From: Pseudothauera hydrothermalis | GTDB lineage: Bacteria; Pseudomonadota; Gammaproteobacteria; Burkholderiales; Rhodocyclaceae | NCBI RefSeq assembly: GCF_003345255.1 | Contig: NZ_CP029331.1 | Coordinates: forward strand, 2,232,001-2,296,000 | Length of the DNA: 64,000 bases | Reading direction: 5' to 3' | Shown here: piece after piece, positions 43,565-52,783 of the stretch | Layout of the letters: the number at the start of each line of letters is the position of its first letter | Position numbering within the stretch: position 1 is the stretch's first letter | Program-made: the position numbers and the translations under genes | Notes under the pieces: model-generated | The model's database searches: none | Told to the model about the DNA's origin: nothing | The model's input: only the letters and a program-made list of their open reading frames with translations

Positions 43565-44739
43565 AAATCGCCCTGCTCTGCTCCGGTCTGGGTCATGTCA
43601 ACCGCGGACACGAAGTCTTTGCCCGCGGCCTTTTCGAGCTGCTGCGCGAGCACCTGGACATCACCCTGTTCAAAGGCGGCGGCGAGCCGGCCGAGCGCGA
43701 ACGGGTCATCGACAACCTGCCGCGCCGCGCGACCTACCTTGAGCACATCCACGCCACCGGCTCGCCGCGCTGGGCCGAGGCGATCCGCGAGCAGGAGCGC
43801 TGCCGGATCGAGGCGGTCACCTTTGCCTACGCGGCACTCAAGCCGCTGCTCGAAGGCGGCTTCGACCTGATCCACTGCCTGGAGCGCGAAGTCTGCGAGG
43901 TCATCCACCAGCATCGTCACCTGTTCCGCGTGGTACCGCGCATCGTGTTCTCCAACGGCGGCGCGATCCCTGCGCGCGAGCTGCCGCCATGCGACGCGGT
44001 GCAGGAGCATTCGGCCTGGAACTTGCAGCGCAGCGCACGGAACAAGGCGTTCATGATTCCGCACGGGGTGGACCTGGCGCGCTTTCACCCCGACGTGCGC
44101 AGCGACCTGCGCGAACGGCTGGGCATTCCGGCCGAGGCCACGCTGGCCATCAGCGTGGGCACCATCTGCCACTGGCACAAGCGCATGGACTATGTGATCC
44201 GCGAGCTGGCGCCGTTGGAGTCTGTACATCTACTCATCGTTGGTCAGGAAAATGCCGACAGCGCTGCAATCAAGGCACTGGGGCAGACGCTGATGGGCGG
44301 CCGCATCCACTTCGCTACCCTGCCCCACGACCAACTGCCCAGCGCTTACGCGGCGGCCGATGTTTTCGTCCTCGGCTCATTGGCGGAGACTTTCGGCATC
44401 GTCTATATCGAGGCGCTTGCCATGGGCTTGCCGGTGTTTTGCACCCAGCATCCCAATCAACGCGCCATCGTGCAAGAAGGGGTGTTCATTGACATGTCGC
44501 AACCCGGCGCGCTCACCGCCGCGCTGCGCGACACGCCGCCCGCACGGCTGGCCGAACTGCGTCGCCTTGGCCCGCAAATCGCCCGGCGCGACTATGACCT
44601 GCGCGTGCTGCGCCAGCGCTATATCGACGAATATCAGCGGATCGCGGCCACGCCGGGCCAACTGCCGGCCTGGACCCTGCGCCGCCGCCTGGGGGCGAAT
44701 TTGCACAATCTGGCGCGGCGTGCGGGCCTCTTGCGCTAG
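43561..44739 (+). CDS. Glycosyltransferase, GT4 family
   Basis: A 392-residue GT-B fold enzyme. The N-terminal half starts KIALLCSGLGHVNRGHEVFARGLF; the C-terminal half has MIPHGVDLARFHPD, VGTICHWHKRMDYVIREL and the E-x7-E type motif in GSLAETFGIVYIEALAMGLPVFC. ATG at 43561 overlaps the stop of the upstream GT2. Its stop TAG overlaps the stop TAG of the convergent GT2 gene inside a CTAG, so there is no room for a terminator between operons B and C. Confidence 0.9.
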   Translation: MKIALLCSGLGHVNRGHEVFARGLFELLREHLDITLFKGGGEPAERERVIDNLPRRATYLEHIHATGSPRWAEAIREQERCRIEAVTFAYAALKPLLEGGFDLIHCLEREVCEVIHQHRHLFRVVPRIVFSNGGAIPARELPPCDAVQEHSAWNLQRSARNKAFMIPHGVDLARFHPDVRSDLRERLGIPAEATLAISVGTICHWHKRMDYVIRELAPLESVHLLIVGQENADSAAIKALGQTLMGGRIHFATLPHDQLPSAYAAADVFVLGSLAETFGIVYIEALAMGLPVFCTQHPNQRAIVQEGVFIDMSQPGALTAALRDTPPARLAELRRLGPQIARRDYDLRVLRQRYIDEYQRIAATPGQLPAWTLRRRLGANLHNLARRAGLLR

Positions 44740-45698
44740 GCGGCCAGCAGGGCTTTGAGCCGCGCCGCCAACAAATACACCCAGGCCCGCCAGCGCAGCG
44801 GATCATGGCGCAGCGCAGTCAGGTAGGCGCGCCAAGCCAGATCGGGACAGCCCCGATGGTAGTGGCCATAGCCAAAATCCATCGCCAGTTTGGCCAGCCG
44901 CGCCTGCACCCACTCGGGCGGCACGCTGCTGCCATCCGGCGCGGTGGCGCCCCAGCGCTCGAACGCGGCGCAGATCACCCGGTACTCGTAATCCACCGCC
45001 TTGGGCTGACGGGTCAGACTGCCGGGCACCGCGCGGTAGTAGGAATAGGTGGCCGCCAGTTTGTCGATTCGGCACAGCCGCGAAGTGCGTAGCCAATAGT
45101 CGTAGTCCTCCCCGGCGACCAGCGTGGTATCGAAGAAGCCCACCGCCGCGGCAATTTCACGGCGGATCATCACCGTGGAGGTATGCACGACGCAGTCGAA
45201 CAACAGCTTGGTATAGATCCAGCCGGACAGTGCCGGAACGATCTCGCCCGGCGTTACCGGCGCAGGCTGCGCCGGCAGGCGAAAAACGCCGTCCGCATCC
45301 GCCTCCCAGACCAGCCAGTGGTGATAGACCAGGCCGGTATCCGGGTGGCGCGCGAGATAATCCACCTGCGCGGTGAGCTTGCCCGCAAACCAGCCGTCAT
45401 CGGCATCGAGAAAGCAGATGTAGTCGCCACGCGCCGCACGCAGGCCGGTGTTGCGCGCCGCGGCCACGCCGGCATTGGGCTGGCTGACGATGCGTACCTC
45501 GGGCGCGGCGGCACGCACCCGCTCGACGGTGCGATCGCGCGAGCCGTCATCGACCAACACGATCTCCACCGGGGCGTAGTCTTGCGCCTGCACGCTGCGG
45601 ATCGCGTCCAGCACATAGGCTTCGGCGTTGTAGGCGGGGATGATGACCGAGACCAGCGGCGCATCGGTCCCGCCACCGGCGCAATCGGACCTGCTCAT
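44736..45698 (-). CDS. Family 2 glycosyltransferase
   Basis: A 320-residue GT-A enzyme. VSVIIPAYNAEAYVLDAIRSV, VLVDDGSRDRTVERV, NAGVAAARNTGLRAARGDYICFLDADD (the DxD) and AGEDYDYWLRTSR are the standard GT2 landmarks. It is the last gene of operon C, its start overlapping the preceding gene by 4 bp (ATGA at 45695-45698). It resembles the upstream GT2 in architecture, and the two may have arisen by duplication; donor and acceptor are unknown. Confidence 0.9.
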   Translation of the reverse strand: MSRSDCAGGGTDAPLVSVIIPAYNAEAYVLDAIRSVQAQDYAPVEIVLVDDGSRDRTVERVRAAAPEVRIVSQPNAGVAAARNTGLRAARGDYICFLDADDGWFAGKLTAQVDYLARHPDTGLVYHHWLVWEADADGVFRLPAQPAPVTPGEIVPALSGWIYTKLLFDCVVHTSTVMIRREIAAAVGFFDTTLVAGEDYDYWLRTSRLCRIDKLAATYSYYRAVPGSLTRQPKAVDYEYRVICAAFERWGATAPDGSSVPPEWVQARLAKLAMDFGYGHYHRGCPDLAWRAYLTALRHDPLRWRAWVYLLAARLKALLAA

Positions 45699-46663
45699 AT
45701 CTGCTTGGGCCCTTTGGCGGGCAACAATGCGAACAGCGGCAGCTTCACCAGCGCCAGCAGGTTGGCTCCGCGCCTGCCATGACGCAAGGATTGCAAGTGA
45801 CGGCCGGCGGCCTCGAGCCAGCGTCGGTGCTGCCGACAGCGGTAGCCCCAGTCGAACAACACCTCGGCCATGTTGCGGTGAATCCGCGCCACGTCCGCCG
45901 CGGCAAGCCCCGGATAGGCCAGCATGTGCCGGTAGGCCCGCAGCAGCATCGGCGCGTTCTCGGCGGCCTGCAGTGCGCTCTCGAAGGAGACATTGCCACC
46001 ATGCAGGCAGTAACGGATCTGCGCGACCTCGAGGCAGCCGAAGGTCCGGCTGCGCGCCAGACGCACCCAGAATTCGTAATCTTCGGCGATGCGCAGTTCC
46101 TCGCACATCAGCTCGAGGGCGGCGTCGCGGCGCATCACCACGGTAGACAGGTTGAAGTAGCAGCCGTGATCGAGCAGATGACTGAAATAGTCCGCACCGA
46201 ACACCAGCAGGCCGTCGTCCTCGAAGCTGAGCGGCGCCCGGGCGAGCTTGCGCTCGAAGTTGGGCCCCATGTAGTCGACCGGACGGCCCTCGCATTCGTA
46301 CTGCGCGCGCCCGAACAGCACGCCAAGCGGCGGATGCGCGGCAAAGGCCGCAGCCGCCGCACTCAGATGGCCGGGCAGGTAGACGTCATCCGAATCGAGC
46401 AGCGCCACCAGATCGCCTTGTGCGGCCAAAAAGCCGGTATTGCGCGCGCCCGCCGGCCCTTTGGTGCGGGCATTGCGCAGCACCCGCAGCGGACGACCGG
46501 CATAACGCTGCGCCAGCCAGGCCACGGTGTCGTCGGTGGAACCATCGTCGATCACCAACACCTCGACTTCCAGCCCCGGTCCGGCCTGAGCGAGAGCGGA
46601 ATCGACCGCCGCACCGATCAAGGCACGGCGGTTCCAGGTGGGGATGACGACCGAAATCTTCAT
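45695..46663 (-). CDS. Family 2 glycosyltransferase
   Basis: A 322-residue GT-A enzyme. ISVVIPTWNRRALIGAAVDSAL, LVIDDGSTDDTVAWL, GARNTGFLAAQGDLVALLDSDDVYLP (the metal-binding DSDD) and RIAEDYEFWVRLARS are seen. The C-terminal region is helical (EVLFDWGYRCRQHRRWLEAAGRH) like that of the downstream GT2. It starts 4 bp after the deacetylase stop and overlaps the next gene by 4 bp, so it belongs to the long operon C. Confidence 0.9.
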   Translation of the reverse strand: MKISVVIPTWNRRALIGAAVDSALAQAGPGLEVEVLVIDDGSTDDTVAWLAQRYAGRPLRVLRNARTKGPAGARNTGFLAAQGDLVALLDSDDVYLPGHLSAAAAAFAAHPPLGVLFGRAQYECEGRPVDYMGPNFERKLARAPLSFEDDGLLVFGADYFSHLLDHGCYFNLSTVVMRRDAALELMCEELRIAEDYEFWVRLARSRTFGCLEVAQIRYCLHGGNVSFESALQAAENAPMLLRAYRHMLAYPGLAAADVARIHRNMAEVLFDWGYRCRQHRRWLEAAGRHLQSLRHGRRGANLLALVKLPLFALLPAKGPKQI

Positions 46664-46667
46664 CGGC

Positions 46668-47630
46668 TCACACCACTTCCGGGCGACGCTTGCAGAGATT
46701 GCTCAGCATGCGCAGGCCGAAACGCCAGCGCGTGCGGTCCCAGGGGGTGAAGCGGGCGAGCTGATAGGGGTCGGCGTCGGCGTCGTTCACCCCCCAATTG
46801 GTGCTCAACGCGGCATCGAAGCCCAGCTCGCGCACCATGTCGACATGTTCGCGGCGATAGTCGCTGGCGGCTTTGCCGTTGGGATAGGCAAAAAGCGCGA
46901 CCCGCTCGCCGATCAAGGCTTCGAGCTGCGCACGCCCGTCGGCGATCTCGCGCCGCGCCGCATCCGGCGTGCTGCGCGCCAGGATGGGGTGGCTCACCGT
47001 GTGCGCGCCGATGCCCATGCCGGCCGTATGCAGTGCGCGCACCTGTGTCGAGCCGAGCATCAGGTCGTCCGGCAGCGGAGCGTTGCAACGTTCGACCAGC
47101 CGGGCCACCGCGTCGGCGCGGGCGGCGGGCGCCAGATGCTTGACCGCCGCAATCAGACGATCGAGCGCGGCGCGCCGCTCGGCGATACTGCCCAGCGGCA
47201 GCGGCGGCAGCCCGTCCAAGCCACTATCCAACCGTTCCAGCCGGGTGTTGCGCACCGCCTCGATCACGGTGTCGTTCCACATCCGCCCGCCATCGAGGAA
47301 GCCGCTGGCGATGAAGAAGGTGGCGTGCATACGGTGACGCTGCAACACCGGCAGCGCACAAAGCAGATTGTCGGCGTAGCCGTCGTCGAAGGTAATCGCC
47401 GCGGCACGGGCCGGCAACGAGCGCCGGCCGAGGCGCTCGAGCGCCTCAGCCAGCGGCAGCACCGTGAACCAGTCGCCGATCCAGCCCAACAACGTATCGA
47501 AGCGGGCCACATCCGGCTCCTCCGGAAACAGCGGGTCCGGCTGCGGGCGCACGCGATGAAAAATGAGAATACTCAGCGCGCCGCGCGCGCCGGGCGGGGA
47601 AGCCAGCCGCAGGGCCAGACGCAAGCTCAT
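46668..47630 (-). CDS. Polysaccharide deacetylase (second one in the locus)
   Basis: A 320-residue NodB-type carbohydrate esterase 4 protein. LSILIFHRVRPQPDP opens the domain, AAITFDDGYADNL gives the catalytic base and metal Asp, GMGIGAHTVSHPIL carries the metal histidines (HTVSH), and FAYPNGKAASDYR forms the groove. It should remove N-acetyl groups from the polymer or precursors. No signal peptide is evident. It overlaps the O-ligase stop by 4 bp. It is distinct from the XrtA-type deacetylase at 59779-60621. Confidence 0.9.
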   Translation of the reverse strand: MSLRLALRLASPPGARGALSILIFHRVRPQPDPLFPEEPDVARFDTLLGWIGDWFTVLPLAEALERLGRRSLPARAAAITFDDGYADNLLCALPVLQRHRMHATFFIASGFLDGGRMWNDTVIEAVRNTRLERLDSGLDGLPPLPLGSIAERRAALDRLIAAVKHLAPAARADAVARLVERCNAPLPDDLMLGSTQVRALHTAGMGIGAHTVSHPILARSTPDAARREIADGRAQLEALIGERVALFAYPNGKAASDYRREHVDMVRELGFDAALSTNWGVNDADADPYQLARFTPWDRTRWRFGLRMLSNLCKRRPEVV

Positions 47631-48970
47631 GAGGGCAGCCGCCTCGCCATGCCGGTGGCCGGCGCAACGCCGGCGTGCGGGCGCTTGCGCCGCATCAGGC
47701 CGGCGTATTCGAGCAGACTGCCGGGCGGGTCACGCTCCCAGCCGCGGGTTTGCACCCAGCGCCGGGCGAGCACCACCATGACCATCATGTTATAGGGCAG
47801 ATCGAAGTAAGACAGGCTCAGAAACGCGCCGCCGACCGCAAAGCCCACCAGTCCGACCTGCACCATCGCCCCGAGATCGGCCGCCCATTGCGCCTGCGGC
47901 AATGCCTGGGCATGCACCCGTAGCCAGCTCGCGGTGCGGTAAGTGGCGAGCCACATCGCCAGATACAGAACCAAGCCACCGAAGCCGTGGTTGCCGAGCA
48001 CTTGGAAGTAAATGCTGTGCGCGGCGATCACATGGTTGTTGTAATAGCCGTAAAGATCGAAAAAATGCTGATGCTGGTAGCTCATGCCGGCGCCAAAGAA
48101 GTGATGCTTGGCCACCTCCCAGGCCACGATCCAGCCATTGAGCCGGCCAATCGCCGAATGATCCTGCTGGTATTCGGCGATGGTGCCCATGCGCGCCCAC
48201 CATTCGGCCGGCATCATCGGCAATATCAACAGCACCATCAGCGCGATCAGCGCGCTGATCAAGCCTTTGTGCCGGCTACGCCACCAGAACACCGCGCCCA
48301 TGGCGATCAGCGCCAGTAAAGCGCCGCGAGAATGCGAGCCGAGCGCAGAGACGACACACATCGACATGGTAAAAAGCAGCCCGTAACGGGCCCATTTTTG
48401 CTGCACCTGCAGGTAGAGGAAGTACACCAGGGGCACCGTGACGATCAGCGCCAGCGCAAAGGCGTTGTTGTCTTGAATGAAGGAGCCGCCCGGCCCCCAC
48501 ACCCGGTAGTTGCCGGCATGGAGCACGGTGAAAATGCCGCCTTTGAGTCCGAGCAGCGCCAGCGACCCGGCCGTGACCCAGACAAAGGCCATGATGTGGT
48601 GGCGGTTGTTGAGCAGGATCAGGGCGACGAAGGTCATCAGGTAGATCTTCATCACCTTGTCCCACTGCGCATAATCGCCGACCGGGTCGACGCCCAGCAG
48701 CCAGGACAGCGTGATCCACAGCGAAAACGCAAAAAACAGCCAAACCGGCGCGCCCTTGAACGGCGATTCGCGCTCACGGCTAAATAGCATGCCGATCAGC
48801 GTCACCAGCGCCGCCACCATGGCCACCGGTGCGCTGGCGGCAAAGCCCCAGGCGTAGCGGTGCGGGTTCATGATGCTGATCCAGGTCCACAGCATCACGC
48901 CGATCCACGGCCGGCGCAGCGCCATGAGCGCAAACAGTGCGACCAGCGCGATGACCAGGATGTCACGCAT
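47627..48970 (-). CDS. Exosortase A-associated O-ligase/polymerase (Wzy-like)
   Basis: A 447-residue membrane protein of the exosortase-A-associated O-glycosylation ligase type (TIGR03097-like), related to WaaL/Wzy. It begins RDILVIALVALFALMALRRPWIGVMLWTWISIMNPHRYAWG, a family hallmark, and has about 10-12 membrane segments. SHSRGALLALIAMG and the large periplasmic loop with HQHFFDLYGYYNNHVIAAHSIYFQVLGNHG contain the likely active-site Arg and His. It may polymerise the repeat or attach it to an acceptor; which is unknown. ATG at 48970, 4 bp after the CapK-like gene. Confidence 0.88.
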   Translation of the reverse strand: MRDILVIALVALFALMALRRPWIGVMLWTWISIMNPHRYAWGFAASAPVAMVAALVTLIGMLFSRERESPFKGAPVWLFFAFSLWITLSWLLGVDPVGDYAQWDKVMKIYLMTFVALILLNNRHHIMAFVWVTAGSLALLGLKGGIFTVLHAGNYRVWGPGGSFIQDNNAFALALIVTVPLVYFLYLQVQQKWARYGLLFTMSMCVVSALGSHSRGALLALIAMGAVFWWRSRHKGLISALIALMVLLILPMMPAEWWARMGTIAEYQQDHSAIGRLNGWIVAWEVAKHHFFGAGMSYQHQHFFDLYGYYNNHVIAAHSIYFQVLGNHGFGGLVLYLAMWLATYRTASWLRVHAQALPQAQWAADLGAMVQVGLVGFAVGGAFLSLSYFDLPYNMMVMVVLARRWVQTRGWERDPPGSLLEYAGLMRRKRPHAGVAPATGMARRLPS

Positions 48971-48974
48971 CGGC

Positions 48975-50363
48975 TCAAACCTCCGCGGCCGCCGGCGCGG
49001 CAGCACCCGCCGTGGCGGGCACATGGCTGACGATGTAGCGGAACTTGCCCGAGCGCTCGGCCGGGATTTCGGCCACCCGTTCCACCTGCACGGTGACGCC
49101 CTCGCCCAGGCGGCGCCGAAAGCCCTGTTCGATGGCGGCCACCGCGGCGGGGTCGAAGCCTTCACCGGTGACCAGGTACACCCGGGTCAGCGCCAATGAT
49201 TCCTGCACCACTTTGAAGGCGCGCACACCGGGCAGCTCGCGCACCACGTAGATCAAGGCCAGACCATGCATCACGGTGCCGTCGGCGGCCACCACGAAGT
49301 CGGTACTGCGTCCCTGGATCTCCTTCAATAGCGGCAAGCCGCGGCCGCAGGCGCAAAGCGCGTCGTCCAGCACGCCGACATCGCCGGTGCGGTAGCGGAT
49401 GAAGGGGTAGTCGCGGGTGGCCAGATGGGTGACCACGATCTCGCCGGCCTGCCCCGGCGGCAGCACGCGGCCTTCGGCATCGACGATCTCCACCACGATG
49501 TCCTCGGCGGTGATATGCATGCCGCCGGCCGGGCATTCATGGGCGATGAAGCCAGCGTCGCGCCCGCCGTAACCGTTGGCCACCGGACAGCCGAACAGGC
49601 GCGAAATGCTCTGGCGCTGGTGGTCATAGAGCCGCTCGGAGGTGACGAACACCACTTTCACCCCGAGGTCGTCCAGGCGCACCCCACGGCGCTCGGCATG
49701 CAGGGCGATGTGGCCGATCGCCGAGGGGTAGCCGAACAGCATGGCCGGGCGGCGCGCGCGGATGCGTGCAACGAAGGCATCCACCCGCTCGTCCGACATC
49801 TCGAAGGCCGGCAGCAGTTCGGTGCGCATCAGCGCATCGCGCAGGCCGCGCAGGCGGTCCTGGGCGCCGAGTTCGATCGGCGAGCCCCAGACCACGATCT
49901 CGCGGTCGCCGATGTCCACCTCCCACCAGCGCGTGGCCCGCCATTTAGCGGCCACATCATGGGTGATGCGCTCGGCGCCGATATAGAAAATCAGCGGCTC
50001 GCCGCTGGAGCCGCCGGTGTTGAAACGCGCCAGCCGGCCGGCATCATCGGCGCGCAGCGCGTCGCGGTGCGCGCGAATCAGCGGCTTGGTCAGAAAGGGT
50101 AGCGCTTGCAGGTCCGCGAGGCTGTGCAGCGCGCGCGGATCGAAACCCAGCCGGGCGAACAGATCGCGGTAGTAAGGCACATGGGCGCCAGCGTCGGCCA
50201 GCAGGCGGCGCAGGCGCGCCAATTGCAGCGCCTCGATACGTTCGCGCGGCCACCACTGGGACGCCTCCATGGCACGGCGCACACGCACCGTGTCATGACC
50301 TTTGAGACGCTCCTGAAACGGAAACAGCACCCCGGCCACCAGCCGGGTGTAAAGGTCCGACAT
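48975..50363 (-). CDS. PaaK/CapK-like adenylate-forming enzyme
   Basis: A 462-residue protein related to phenylacetate-CoA ligase and the capsule protein CapK. The adenylate-binding loop FNTGGSSGEPLIFY, NGYGGRDAGFIAHECPAGG, RYRTGDVGVLDDALCACGRG and the C-terminal SGKFRYIVSH are visible. In polysaccharide loci these proteins activate a carboxylic acid used to decorate the polymer, but the substrate here is not known. AAGGAG lies before the ATG at 50363. It is the second adenylate-forming enzyme in the locus besides that at 34742-36328. Confidence 0.85.
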   Translation of the reverse strand: MSDLYTRLVAGVLFPFQERLKGHDTVRVRRAMEASQWWPRERIEALQLARLRRLLADAGAHVPYYRDLFARLGFDPRALHSLADLQALPFLTKPLIRAHRDALRADDAGRLARFNTGGSSGEPLIFYIGAERITHDVAAKWRATRWWEVDIGDREIVVWGSPIELGAQDRLRGLRDALMRTELLPAFEMSDERVDAFVARIRARRPAMLFGYPSAIGHIALHAERRGVRLDDLGVKVVFVTSERLYDHQRQSISRLFGCPVANGYGGRDAGFIAHECPAGGMHITAEDIVVEIVDAEGRVLPPGQAGEIVVTHLATRDYPFIRYRTGDVGVLDDALCACGRGLPLLKEIQGRSTDFVVAADGTVMHGLALIYVVRELPGVRAFKVVQESLALTRVYLVTGEGFDPAAVAAIEQGFRRRLGEGVTVQVERVAEIPAERSGKFRYIVSHVPATAGAAAPAAAEV

Positions 50364-50395
50364 CCTGACTCCTTGCCGCATGCACCGGACGGCGT

Positions 50396-51496
50396 TCAGG
50401 CCGTCTGCATTGCCGCCCGATAGACCGCGGCCCACTGGTCGCGCACCGCCTCCCAACGGTAGCGCGCCACATCTTCCAGGCCGGCGGCGACCAGTCGGGC
50501 GCGTAGCGCCGGATCGCCGAGCACATCCAAGGCCGCATCGGCCAGCGCCTTGGCCAAGGTTTTGTCCGCTTCCGCCGTCACCAGCAGCGCGGTGCGCCCG
50601 TGCTCGACCATATAGGGCACACCGCCCACCCGGCTGCTGACCACCGGCACCCCGCTGGCCAGCGCTTCGAGTATTGCGTTGGGCATGTTATCCACAATGC
50701 TGGCATTGAGCATGAGGTCTGCGTCACGGTACAGCGCAGCCATCCCTTCCAAATCGAGGCGGCCCGTGAAATGCACCGCAGTTGCAATGCCGAGCCGCTC
50801 GGCCAGCGCGCGCAGCGCCGCCTCCTGCGGCCCGCTGCCGGCCACCGACAGGCGCGCATCCGGGTAACGCGCGCGCACCGTGGCAAAGGCCTGGAGCACG
50901 GTATCGATGCCGTAAATCGGCTCCAGATTGCGGGTCACTACCAAATGTGGCGCCTGCGTGCGGGCCGTCCGCTCAGGGTCGGGATGAAAGCGGGCAAGAT
51001 CGACGATGTTGGGCACGATACGCCCGGCCATGCCGTGGCGCGCAAACACTTCCTGCAGGAAGCCGGAAGGCAACACCAGCGCCGCCGCCCGGCGCATCGT
51101 CGGGCGCACCCAGGTCGCCGCGCGGGCAAGAAAGCTGCCTGCCTCGCCACCGCGGTAATTGACCACCACCGGCACGCCGCGCAGCGCGCCGATCCACACC
51201 GCCGGCGCGGCAAACAAATGCCAGGACCAGCCCGAATTGGCCATCACGTGTATCAGCTTTGCACGTCCGCAGGCCCGCCACAGCGCGACCAGATACGGCA
51301 GCAGGCGGACGAGCGCACGCAGGCCACGCAGCCTGCCCACCCATGCGGGGCGGTAGGGTGCGTTCACCTGCACCACCTCCACCTCGGCGCCCTCGCCGCG
51401 CAGCAGCTCGGCGAGCTGACGGGTCTGGTTGGCCATGCCGCCGGCCGGCGGTGGCAGCGGCCCGACCAGCGCGATACGCAGCCCGCTCCAGTTCAT
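50396..51496 (-). CDS. Glycosyltransferase, GT4 family
   Basis: A 366-residue GT-B enzyme. LRIALVGPLPPPAGGMANQTRQLAELL is typical of GT4 proteins in XrtA loci; the C-terminal half has IVPNIVDLARFHPDPER, VTRNLEPIYGIDTVLQAF and NASIVDNMPNAILEALASGVPVVSS with the E-x7-E-like segment. The 4-bp overlap with the upstream TIGR04063-type gene indicates coupled expression. Sugar specificity unknown. Confidence 0.9.
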   Translation of the reverse strand: MNWSGLRIALVGPLPPPAGGMANQTRQLAELLRGEGAEVEVVQVNAPYRPAWVGRLRGLRALVRLLPYLVALWRACGRAKLIHVMANSGWSWHLFAAPAVWIGALRGVPVVVNYRGGEAGSFLARAATWVRPTMRRAAALVLPSGFLQEVFARHGMAGRIVPNIVDLARFHPDPERTARTQAPHLVVTRNLEPIYGIDTVLQAFATVRARYPDARLSVAGSGPQEAALRALAERLGIATAVHFTGRLDLEGMAALYRDADLMLNASIVDNMPNAILEALASGVPVVSSRVGGVPYMVEHGRTALLVTAEADKTLAKALADAALDVLGDPALRARLVAAGLEDVARYRWEAVRDQWAAVYRAAMQTA

Positions 51497-52698
51497 CGCG
51501 GCAGCCTTTCCAGCACCGCGGCATAGGCCGATTGGTAATTGGCCACGCTGCGCTTCCAGTTACGCACCTGCTCGACGAACTGCCGTCCGGCCAGACGCAT
51601 CCTGGGCCAGTCGGCACGCCGTTCGAGCATCTCGCCCACCGCGGCGACCAGCGCAGGGATGCTGCCCGCGGCAAAAAGCCGCCCAGTCTCGCCGTCGCGC
51701 ACCAGCTCCCGGTGACCGCCCACGTCCGAGGCAATGAAGATGCGCCCCTGGGCCATGGCCTCCAGCGGCTTGAGCGGGGTGACCAGCTCGGTCAGGCGCA
51801 TCGAATGACGTGGATAGACCAGGAGATCGATCAAATCGTAGTAACGGCTCACCTCGGCATGCGGCACCCGGCCGGTGAATACCACCTTGTCGGCGATGCC
51901 CAGCGCCGCCGCCTGCGCCCGCAAGGCAGCCTCCTGCGGCCCGCCGCCCACCAGTAGCACGCGCAGAAAAGGATGAGCGGCAAGCAGGCGGGGCATGGCC
52001 TGGAGCAACAGGTCCAACCCCTCGTAGGCGTAGAAGGAGCCGACGAAACCAAGCACGGTGGCACCGTCCAGGCCGAGGCGGGTGCGTAGCGCCGGCTCCG
52101 GCTCGCCGGAGAGCTGAAAGCCCTCGATATCGACCGCGTTGGGGATCACCGTGACCCGCGCGGCCTCGATGCCCCGCCCGACGATGTCGCGGCGCAGCCC
52201 CTCGCAGATGGTAAACACATGATCGACCCGGCGCAGCGCCCAGGTTTCCAGCGCGCGGGTAGCACGGTAACGCAGGCTGCCTTCACGGGTGGTGCCATGA
52301 TCGACCGCCGCATCTTCCCAGAACGCGCGGATCTCATACACCACCGGGATGCCCAGCCGGCGGCCCACGCGGATGGCCGGCAGCACATCGAGCACCGGCG
52401 AGTGCGCATGCAGGATGTCCGGGCGCAGCGCCCGGGCGAGTTCCTCAAGGCGGGACTCCAGCACCCGCATCAGGCGCAGTTCATCGAGCCCTGCGGCCAC
52501 CGGGGCAGGCGCCGGGCAGCGGTGAAAGAGCAGACCGTCCACCTCCTCTGCAGCGGCCGCGCATTCGCCCTGCTTGGGCGAAGTTAGATGATGGGTTTCC
52601 CAGCCCAGCGCACGCTGTTCGCGCAAAATCGCCGCGGTACGGAAGGTATAGCCGCTGTGCAGCGGAATCGAATGGTCGAGAATATGAAGAATACGCAT
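51493..52698 (-). CDS. XrtA-type glycosyltransferase (TIGR04063-like)
   Basis: A 401-residue GT4 enzyme. It starts MRILHILDHSIPLHSGYTFR, the signature of the XrtA-associated TIGR04063 group, with DILHAHSPVLDVLPAI, VYEIRAFWEDAAVDHG, VIPNAVDIEGFQ, GFVGSFYAYEGLDLLLQAM and the pattern LTELVTPLKPLEAMAQG. It lies 85 bp downstream of the amidotransferase stop; that gap (52699-52783) holds no clear hairpin. Confidence 0.92.
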   Translation of the reverse strand: MRILHILDHSIPLHSGYTFRTAAILREQRALGWETHHLTSPKQGECAAAAEEVDGLLFHRCPAPAPVAAGLDELRLMRVLESRLEELARALRPDILHAHSPVLDVLPAIRVGRRLGIPVVYEIRAFWEDAAVDHGTTREGSLRYRATRALETWALRRVDHVFTICEGLRRDIVGRGIEAARVTVIPNAVDIEGFQLSGEPEPALRTRLGLDGATVLGFVGSFYAYEGLDLLLQAMPRLLAAHPFLRVLLVGGGPQEAALRAQAAALGIADKVVFTGRVPHAEVSRYYDLIDLLVYPRHSMRLTELVTPLKPLEAMAQGRIFIASDVGGHRELVRDGETGRLFAAGSIPALVAAVGEMLERRADWPRMRLAGRQFVEQVRNWKRSVANYQSAYAAVLERLPR

Positions 52699-52783
52699 GG
52701 TGCAAGCCGGCAGTGAGTTTCAGAGACGGCAGCCGGCAGGCCACGCCAGCCGGAAACCAGGCGGCCCAAAGGTCGGCACACTC

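Noticed and set aside
46638-47795. 385-residue plus-strand open frame
   Set aside because: Antisense to the polysaccharide deacetylase with its HTVSH and FDDG motifs.
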